A DNA stretch of 64,000 bases from Mesocentrotus franciscanus (Eukaryota > Echinodermata > Echinoidea > Camarodonta > Strongylocentrotidae). The first letter of the stretch is position 1. Each line of letters starts with the position of its first letter. The translations under genes were made by a program, and so were the position numbers. Below are positions 11,914 to 64,000 of the stretch, one piece after another. The notes below the pieces were generated by a model. It ran no database searches, was not told the origin of the DNA, and worked only from the letters and a program-made list of their open reading frames with translations. Where the stretch lies: the NCBI GenBank assembly GCA_037976565.1, contig CP137683.1, positions 5,852,865 through 5,916,864 on the forward strand. The letters run 5' to 3'.

Positions 11914-13393
11914 ATGACTGAGGTCTGAGGAGCTCTCATTGTGCAGTTGTGCACCAAACAAGCTGATTGCTAAACACAGTATCTTGCAATTGTCTGCAAT
12001 CGAACTCATATGTATCTTCCCATCGTCTTCCCTGCAATTGGAATATTAGATTGGAGATGATTTCTCAAATTTCATTTTAATTCACAACTAAGTGGCCTGC
12101 TTGTCCTTGTCCATGCGTATTCATGCCCCCTTCTTTTCTTTGTGTAAAAAATGAGTGACTCACCGTGAAACCTGTACAAAACAAAAACCACAAGACAAAG
12201 TCTGTGTTTTTTTTGTAGAGTTTCTGTAAACTTAACAGGTCAATTTGATGTTGACTTAGACCTCATAACACATCTCATTTGAGTGTATCTGTATAGAACG
12301 TTTTGCTGTAATTGTAAAAAGCTTTCAGGAGGTTTGATCTTTGTGTGGAGGCCTATGAGATGTGCATCTTGTATACAGAGCTGTAGAGGTTTTATTTTAC
12401 AAAAAGTGTCATATATGCATACATGTATCTGTCGAGCAATGTAATGTGCACTTAGATTAGTTTTGAAAATCACTCATTTTTTTCTTTTCTTACTGTATGT
12501 TAGAACTGGTAGTAAACAAAGCATTTCTTCCATCGACTTTGCACACATACATTTTTATACATGTAGCTCACACATCATGCATAGAGTTGTATATCGCAAT
12601 CAGTTTGTGCAACAACTCACATGGACCATTTTATCGCGAAGAGACATCAAAAACTGTAGAAAAGGGTTACACTTCCCCATAGTGGATATTATCATGGGAT
12701 TTAGCTTGATAATCTTCCAAGTCAAAGATTAGTTCATTCCTGTATACCTCAATGCATTTCCTTGGTCTTTGACTGAATGACCAGATAACCTAATGTACGC
12801 ACTGTACTGCCAGGCCAGCATTTCTTATTGTTGTATTAGCTTTTAAAAAGGTTTGTGCACTGATACCATTCATGAAAAGATTTCCTCTTATTTTGATGCT
12901 GACGTCTGTTGTGAATTTGTTTTCTAGAACTTTGATTTATTCCACCCATTGTAGCAATATGTAAACCCCCCAAAAGAGGCCTACTTTAGCAGAGTATAGG
13001 CCCAGTCATGGGGGGCACCAGTACTACATGTAGAAGGATAATTTGTTTCGAAGAAAAGTGCAAGTGAGTACCGGTAAGAGGAGAGTGTTGGAGGGACCTC
13101 TTCCTTTTTTTTCTCTTCCCTTTTTTCCTCTTCCTTTTTTTTCTTCCCTTTTTTTCTTCCCCTCTTTTCCCCCCCTCCAATTTATGTTCATATGCCAGTT
13201 GCCCCTATAGCTCCATGTACATGTACACCACTATACCTACTAAAATAATTAAAATGTGATTAAGATCCATGAGAAGCTACAGTACATGTACATGTAAGCA
13301 TAATGATTGGAAAATTAATAATATTCTATACAAATCTTCAGGTTTGTCAAATTAGATATAATCATAAAAAATCATTCTTCTTTTCCTTTTCAG

Positions 13394-57283
<43,890 letters not shown>

Positions 57284-60200
57284 ACCTGACCGAGAGCCAT
57301 TGCTTCATGGTGTGATGTTGCTATGAGTGAACAGTTTCACTGCCATCAATGAATTGCCTTAAATTTCCAGAGAGGCGTACCAGCTTTTTACATCTTCCAG
57401 TTTTTCTTTGAAGATTATTAACCATTAATGCCTATGTTACTTGTTATGGCAAAGGAGATCATTTTCGGGGGCGTCAGATTATCTGCTTGGTGAATTTGAT
57501 TTGAATGATATGGACATTCTGGTTTAAACATTAACTTGTATTCAGTCTACTAAGCAGCGTTTTAGCTCCTGATTCATAAAGTGCTGGTATCACTACATAT
57601 TGTGAAAATACATTGGTCGAAAAAGTGCAGAGTTCTAAACTTTTACGTAGAAACTATGAGGCCAATTCAGCTTCTATAATAAACATAAACATCTCAGTGT
57701 TGAAAAGATATTCTTTGCAGTACTCCATATGTTGTACCTGCAGCTTGAATATATAAAGTATAAAGTACTCTAATGATTATGATTAGGACAAGTACTGTTA
57801 TCTGAGTACTATTTTTTATTGATAATATATCCTCATACTATCATTGACTATGAGATCTTGCTTTTGAGTCGAGACGTTCAGTTGAGTTGTCATTCCTGAT
57901 ACATAGTTTTACGTTGTAAATAAGAACGATGTTTCAGGAAAAGAGGTTCCTAGATATTGTCTTGGCTAATCGTGGACTTGTTGCAGCATGTATGTGGCTG
58001 TCACTGGAAACAAGTCCTGCTATATTGTTCGACTTTCCTGTCGTTTGGTATTGGGGTAACGTTCTGCTAACACTTGACATTATTTTGAATACAAATGTGC
58101 TTCCCAAGTCTGTTCAAATAATTTAAAGTTTGAAGCCAAACTGACATGTGTACCAGTACTTCTTGAGATTAGCGAAATTTATATGTACAATATAAAGCTA
58201 AATGTTTGCATTCCATGGATTGTGCTATTGAAATGTTAAACAACAATCCGAATCAAGGACCATTTGGACTAAACTGGCAAAGGTCTGAGATTGGTGAAAG
58301 CCATGAGACACAACAATCTGTTTAGCATCTGTTTATCATCTGTTCAGCAAGGCAGGAGCTTCCAAATATTAGGGAAACCAGAACTGAGTGGAAAAATTTG
58401 TCCTGTCCGGAGTATGCTCAACCTTGTGGTATGTACATCAACAAAGGTTTCTCTTGAACAGGTTTGTGATAGTTTCTTGCAGTGTTGCATTGAGTCTTTC
58501 ACCTTTGGCCTCTGTTCAGAGAAGGGTAAAGGGATACAAAATTAATAGAGTTCAGTAGATATCATGGCTTCTGACAGTATCTTTACTCTATATAAAGATG
58601 AAAACAGAGCAATACAAACAGCACGATTCCAAAGAAGCTTGAATGTTCTACTGCTCATGTCTCTGCCCTAAGCTGTATACCCTATTTCTGCATTCAACAC
58701 TTTCATCATAACCGTTATCAGTTTGTTGTACGGTAATGTCTTAGATGATTTATAATTCATCAAGTCGTATTTGTAGTTAGCAAGATAAGTCGACCTCTGC
58801 AGCGGATATCAATTAAACATGTTAATGTTGACCATCTTGTATTTTAAGGAGAAAATTTGGGATATTTTGGGTTTTTTTTCTTAAATTGTTAGAATGGTAA
58901 ACAAAAATATTTGTAGTAGCTCAGGTTATCACTTTTACTGTTAAGACAGGGCTTGTTAGGGCTTTATTCTGTAAACATGATAAGAAAGAATGAAAATAAA
59001 TAAAATAAAATTGTATGAAACAGAATAATGATAATTAATGAATAAATTAGTTAATAAAAGGGATAGGCTCCCACAAATATAGGTTCAAAATGAGAAATTA
59101 AAGTGAATTTCAGAATGGGAAATATATGATTACATGTACATTATAAGATGCATTCTTCTAACTTTTCCATTTAAGAAGTATCATCAGAATATGCTTTCAT
59201 ACGAACTTTTCAAGACTGATTAAAAGTACTTCTGCAACTTCCAAGTAGTGATTCAAAATACTTACAATGTACTTTTGCAAAACTTGCAATTCAATAAAAA
59301 AAAATATGTCAACACATCATATTCCACCTCTACTTAGCCCTTAAGAGAATATCTCCCCCTCCCCTCATTCCTCAATTTCCCCAATTTTTCCTGAACTAAA
59401 ATTAAATTTGTTGTGATCATCAGGTACATGCTAAGTGCCAATACTGAAGGTGAATTGTATGTTGTATCAAATCAAGCTCTGTGAAAATGTACATCAAACT
59501 AAACATAAAACTACCAATCTTTTTTAATGCACGTGTAAATAAATGTATTCAAAATATGAGTATGAATTTTTGTATTAACAATTGTATTCCTACCCTTTTT
59601 TACTCTTGTTCAAATTCCTCTTTTGTACATAGTATTAGGTACATTCCTGTTTAAACCTTTTCCAAACCTATCAATGTATTCTTGCTAATGCTTTAAATTG
59701 AATATTTGTATCTTGTTACTATAAATACATTGTAGATATGTATTAGTCAAACTCATTGTTAAAGTCTATGCAAAGTTGTTTACAGATATAGTACAGCAGT
59801 ATAAATTCAATATGAATTTCATATTTATGATGTAGATTATGTACTGATATGATTTCTTTTCTTCAAATAGCACAAGTGAGAAGATTTCATTCACCTTTTT
59901 TGTGTGTTTTGTGATCAAAATTATTATATCTAGTTTTATTGCAGTAATTGTACATGAAAGGCCAGATAATGTAATAAATGACTTTTACTGTGGTAACTTT
60001 ACAAACTTCTGCAACTCGGTGTAATATACATATAGTAGATTCTTCTTGTGATATTTCATGAATCCTGCCTGTGGAGATTGATTTGAATCATTGATTTCAC
60101 ATTTGTTGACAACGGGAGGGATGCAACTTGAGCAATGCGGAAGAGATGTTCTCCACGTTTGCAACAAGAGGATTGAAATCACTTCCAAGGCCATGAGTAG

Positions 60201-60444
60201 TTGGACAAAACTACAGAGTATCTTTTGTATGGCAGTTTTAGCAATAGTTTTTTTCATGAAGTCTATTCAATTTCATTCATAATGCACCTCAGATGTTCAA
60301 AATGTAGTAGTCACTTATTTGTTTCTGTATGGGATATATATCTATCAGTATGGAAATATATACGTTTCTTGTCTTTTTTCATGTTTGAAATGTCCATCAT
60401 TATACCAGAAGAAGCCAAAAACCCTGTCAAGTTAAAAGAATAAA
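57284..60444 (+). other. Probable Par-3 3' UTR
   Basis: AT-rich with no supported frame. Candidate AATAAA signals lie at 57678-57683, 59973-59978 (followed by a TGTGGT-containing stretch) and 60439-60444. The true end is not known from sequence alone. Two TGTAAATA words (57915-57922 and 59534-59541) match the Pumilio-binding consensus. Confidence 0.45.
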
Positions 60445-63400
60445 CATTTGAAGTTCTAACCATATACACTTTCCTGTGATACCCTCGGAATTCGGCATAA
60501 CACTTTCTCAGAGTAAGAAGAGCACAGGTTATTTCAGGTGCATTAGCTTCTACTTGGACTCTCTCAGATTAATTTTGTTTTAAAATTCTTTTAAAATACA
60601 GTCAACATTTTCCCATAACTCCTTAAATTTCCCTGTATATTCTTCTTCCTTTATTTCTCTGAAATATAACAAAAAATGTTTGCATCCAGCATACATCTTT
60701 AGTAACCAAGGTTACCACCCTTTATCAATGAATATGAGAAAGTAGAACCTCTACAGTTTGTCTTCATGGGTTCTGAACATTCAACACTGCATAACTTGCG
60801 CTTCTCTCTCTCTCTCTCTCTCTTCATCGTCTTGAGATAATCTTAACATCCATAAAGTGCCTTGACTGCAATTTTAGATTCATCATTTTATTCATCTGAT
60901 GTTGGATACTTCTTCCTTACATCGTTTATGGCAGAACCAATAGTAAAGTGATTTAAAAGCATGTTCATGGAATTTTGTTAATAGCAAGATTCCCTGGAGA
61001 AGAATCTGTAACTTTCAAATGTATGTCATTGTGGTCATTATTCTTTGTAGTTTTTGTTGGTTTTGTTTCATACGAGATGCTCAAAAGTGCTGTTTTGTCT
61101 TTATGTTTAAGAATAATTTGTTGGCACAAATCATGAAAAGTCATAGTTTTCAAATAGCTTGAATGATTTTCTCACCCCTTTTTGTGCCAAACACTCCCAT
61201 ATTGTATAGAGTATTTGCTATATCTGTGGTCCAGTATTTTTTAATTCTCCCTCAATCGTACAAGTTTTGTTAGTAATTTTTGTTCTAACAAGATTTAGAA
61301 TCATAAATTGTTGCTGCATCTATGGTGCTCAGTTCCTCCTCTTTTTTTTAATGCTTTATGGAAATTTATTGTAGAGTTGCTAAATATAATAAAATCAAAA
61401 TCAAGTGGTGTTTTTTCCCATCAGGTTTCTACACTTTCTGTAAATCTGCTGGCAACATGAGGAAAAGTTCAAACAAAAAGAATTGTCTGGAAAATATGCA
61501 TTTCTTGCCGTAGTTGTTTAATATTTGTTTGTCCATAATAGCATTCAGTTACATGTATGCCACATCTTCAGCACTGGCTCTTGTAATGTATTTGTGATGA
61601 AGTTACATCCATCAAAGCACGAAATTAAAAAATTTGAAGGAAATAGTTTCTTAAAGCTGATGTTTATACCTCATTTACACCAACAAAACCGACACAGACC
61701 GACAGCAGACTGAACCAACAATTATATTGCCACGAATGGCCAAAAATTGGTTGGTGTGGAGTCGGTCTGGTGGTGTGACCGAGTTATAAGGATGATGATG
61801 TTAAAAAAATGATCCTCATGTATCTACTCTCATTATTAAGTATAAGCGAATTGACAATGGGGAAGCATGTACATAGGTCCACTGTGTTTCCTCTTGTGAC
61901 AATGCAGGACTGTACAGCAGATCACATTATTTTGTTTCCTCCATTCCTATTATTTTATGTTTGTTTATAGTCTGTACATTTTTATTATAACCTATCTCTG
62001 TGTATGGCACATATTTGTTGTAAAGAAGTTCTTGAAAGGATGTATGGAGGCCAGAATAGACTTATATTTTGTTTTTACATTACTGCTTTATGTTACATTT
62101 TCTAGCTTTTTTTATTCTTGGAAATATCATGCAGACATACAAAGAAAGCATTCAACTATATAAAGCAATTATCGGCTACATAATTTTTGTTGGTTTTAAT
62201 TTCATTTATTTATGTATTTGATAGTTTTAAAAATGCTAGACTTTGTGTTGTATATCAACAATGATTTCATATTTCACGCTGAAAAGTAGTAGCCCCATGT
62301 AAATGCATTATGATGCCATTTCATGATGTTCATAAATTTCATATATTTCATATATTTCATTGCCTAGTGAGCTTCGATTGCCATATTTCAAACAAAATGT
62401 GATTTAATATTTGAGAGATATTTACCAGCAGTATTAATTATAATCTACATTGTAGAAGCCAAGATAATTCATGTGAAAATGCAAACATACTGCCTGCCCT
62501 TTGGAGATGTTTTCATAAGTGTGGACAGCTGCCATGCGCATAATTGCTCTTCAAAGTGACTATTTTCCAGTCTCTTGAATCGATTCGGAACTGAAGATGC
62601 AAACACTTCAGTAATTACTATTTTCTGTGCCCATTTTCTATTTCCTCTAAATGAACAGTATTGGGGGAAGTTAACAATATTCAATCTTGATTAATGATGA
62701 TATCTTCTCCAACACGATATGAAATGAGCAGCATTCCTAGTTGATATGAACTTCAAACTGGGTTGAAGATGTGAACGGAAGATGGTTCAAATTGATGAAG
62801 CAACCCTCCACAAAATTAGTAAACCTTTCACATATGTATTCAAACTCACTACTTACCTCTTGTACCTTCGAAAATTATTCATCCGTCACAATAAACCCCA
62901 AATATGGTTGCCTACAAACTGCATGTAATGCAATGGAAATGTTAGTTTTACTAGTACTACAAAGATATGATATTTTGTCATTGCATCAAAATGGTATCAC
63001 ACTCGGTAAGAAATCTTTACATAACAGTACATTATGTGTTTATTATTTCATTTCTCAGTAATTTTTAAGTGTATTATTGGGCATTATTAGAAAGAAAAAA
63101 AAATCACTGTATTTTCCATTTTCTTAGCTTGTTCTGCTCCTCAAGAACACCATAATTGCCAAGAAATGTCTTCAAATACTTACCGGTAGACACACAATCC
63201 TAACAAAAATAAATGTCGAATGAGAAAACAAAATCATACCAGCCTGGTGTCTGCGCATGCTCCAACTTTTCATTTGTTTAGAAAAATAACATTATAATCA
63301 TGGCATAATATATTTGTATATGCATTATTTCTATATACTGTGTCTTTTTCCTGAAACCCTTTTGGGCTAGAGGCAGTTTGCCATGAAAGAATTAGCACAT

Positions 63401-64000
63401 AGAAATCTTTTGTGAAGGGATATCCTTTCCCCGGTATTCTATGTACATGCAATGTTTACACATTCCTAGTGACGACTTTGAATTACTGCGGCATACGCAG
63501 ATCGATTTCAACTCCCATTTGGGAAAATGGATATCAAACTAGGAAGTATTTCAGTCTAAATTTAGCCAAGATTGAAACTAAAGAATAAAGCATTTTATCA
63601 CCGTTATCTGCAATAAGCCATTAATGCACAGATTGTAGTCAGTAAGGTGGACTAGTATAGCATGAATAATCTCAAAGCGTTTTGGGAATTTGATGTTGTC
63701 GGATTTCCGAAACTGCTACTATTTCTTCTCAAATATGAATTCATGGCAAGGTGTAATTGTGTTTTTGGCGAGGAAGGCATCTGGAATTGGTGTATTTTTT
63801 TTCTTTGCTGGAAATTCGATCTTGTACATCCTCTTTCTTAAGAAAGTATTCTTGTTTTCTCCCAGTTTATCAAGCCCGTCTTGTTCAGACTCTTCTTCGT
63901 TCTTCGTGTCCTCTTGTCTTGCTCTCTTCCTATTTCACTTGACCTTCACTTAAAACACTGTCCTGTTTATCAGTATTACATTTTTCTCTCTCTCTCTCCC
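60445..64000. other. Intergenic, no recognised gene
   Basis: No reading frame longer than 100 codons and none with a recognisable domain. It holds a (CT)n run at about 60808-60832, a foldback element at 61664-61788 and a CT-rich end at 63985-64000. I see nothing else I can support. Confidence 0.6.
61664..61788. mobile_element. Foldback MITE, CCAGACCGAC-type arms
   Basis: TTATACCTCATTTACACCAA, CAAAACCGAC, ACAGACCGAC on the left pairs imperfectly with GTCGGTCTGGTGGTGTGACC, GAGTTATAA on the right, with GGTTGGTGTGG near the centre. Non-coding, about 125 bases. Confidence 0.65.

Larger units (their letters stand above)
7457..13393. other. Non-coding 5' flank or first intron, TACATGTA-rich
   Basis: No exon was recognised. 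The stretch has an unusually high density of the palindromic word TACATGTA and its ACATGTACATGT extensions, for example around 7790, 8170, 8555, 9215, 10560 and 11545. It also contains fragments of an AGACCACCTGTC-type repeat (about 7470-7510 and 9360-9500), which recurs at about 43050-43200, and the two small inverted-repeat elements listed separately. Confidence 0.6.

Noticed and set aside
58291..58545. 84-codon frame downstream of the Par-3 stop
   Set aside because: Lies in the probable 3' UTR and has no recognisable domain or conserved motif.

Overview
The window is nuclear DNA of a metazoan, most probably an echinoderm (sea-urchin-like). The reasons are an AT-rich background, long GT-AG introns, dense miniature inverted-repeat elements, TACATGTA-rich stretches and marine-invertebrate repeat families. 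The species assignment is an inference. There are no bacterial operons, CRISPR arrays or phage modules.

One gene can be supported: a Par-3 / Bazooka (PARD3) ortholog on the + strand. Twenty visible coding exons run from 13394 to 57283. All have AG acceptors and GT donors, and every intron phase matches. The pieces sum to 4635 nt, i.e. 1544 codons plus a TGA stop, with no frame break. In order they encode the C-terminal half of the N-terminal oligomerisation domain, a Par-1/14-3-3-type RRGSDP site, three PDZ domains, the conserved aPKC-binding segment (SSSLESLQ ... SFRAAVDRSY), a lysine-rich and coiled-coil region, a very long Arg/Asp/Glu-rich disordered exon, and a short C-terminus. The first coding exon (about 40 residues in relatives) is not visible. 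It may lie upstream of the window or in the 500-N assembly gap at 6957-7456, which follows a CpG-dense stretch.

Layout: 1-5.3 kb is a repeat block dominated by a ~100-bp minisatellite carrying foldback modules. 5.3-13.4 kb is non-coding with the gap, small MITEs and TACATGTA-rich DNA. 13.4-57.3 kb is the Par-3 gene. Its introns hold many short elements: TTAA-flanked foldback MITEs, tRNA-derived SINE-like units, a second inverted copy of the minisatellite inside a TIR-bounded element at 18.0-18.8 kb, an element with subterminal repeats at 30.6-31.8 kb, a 150-bp tandem array rich in AGGTCA half-sites at 42 kb, and two long palindromes. 57.3-64 kb is 3' UTR and then intergenic DNA with no recognisable second gene.

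I did not find a convincing new multi-gene system. The most unusual signals are three partial duplications of Par-3 PDZ exons or splice sites (38.8, 39.7 and 44.2 kb), the minisatellite that also forms the arms of a foldback element, and mobile elements placed within tens of bases of Par-3 splice sites.
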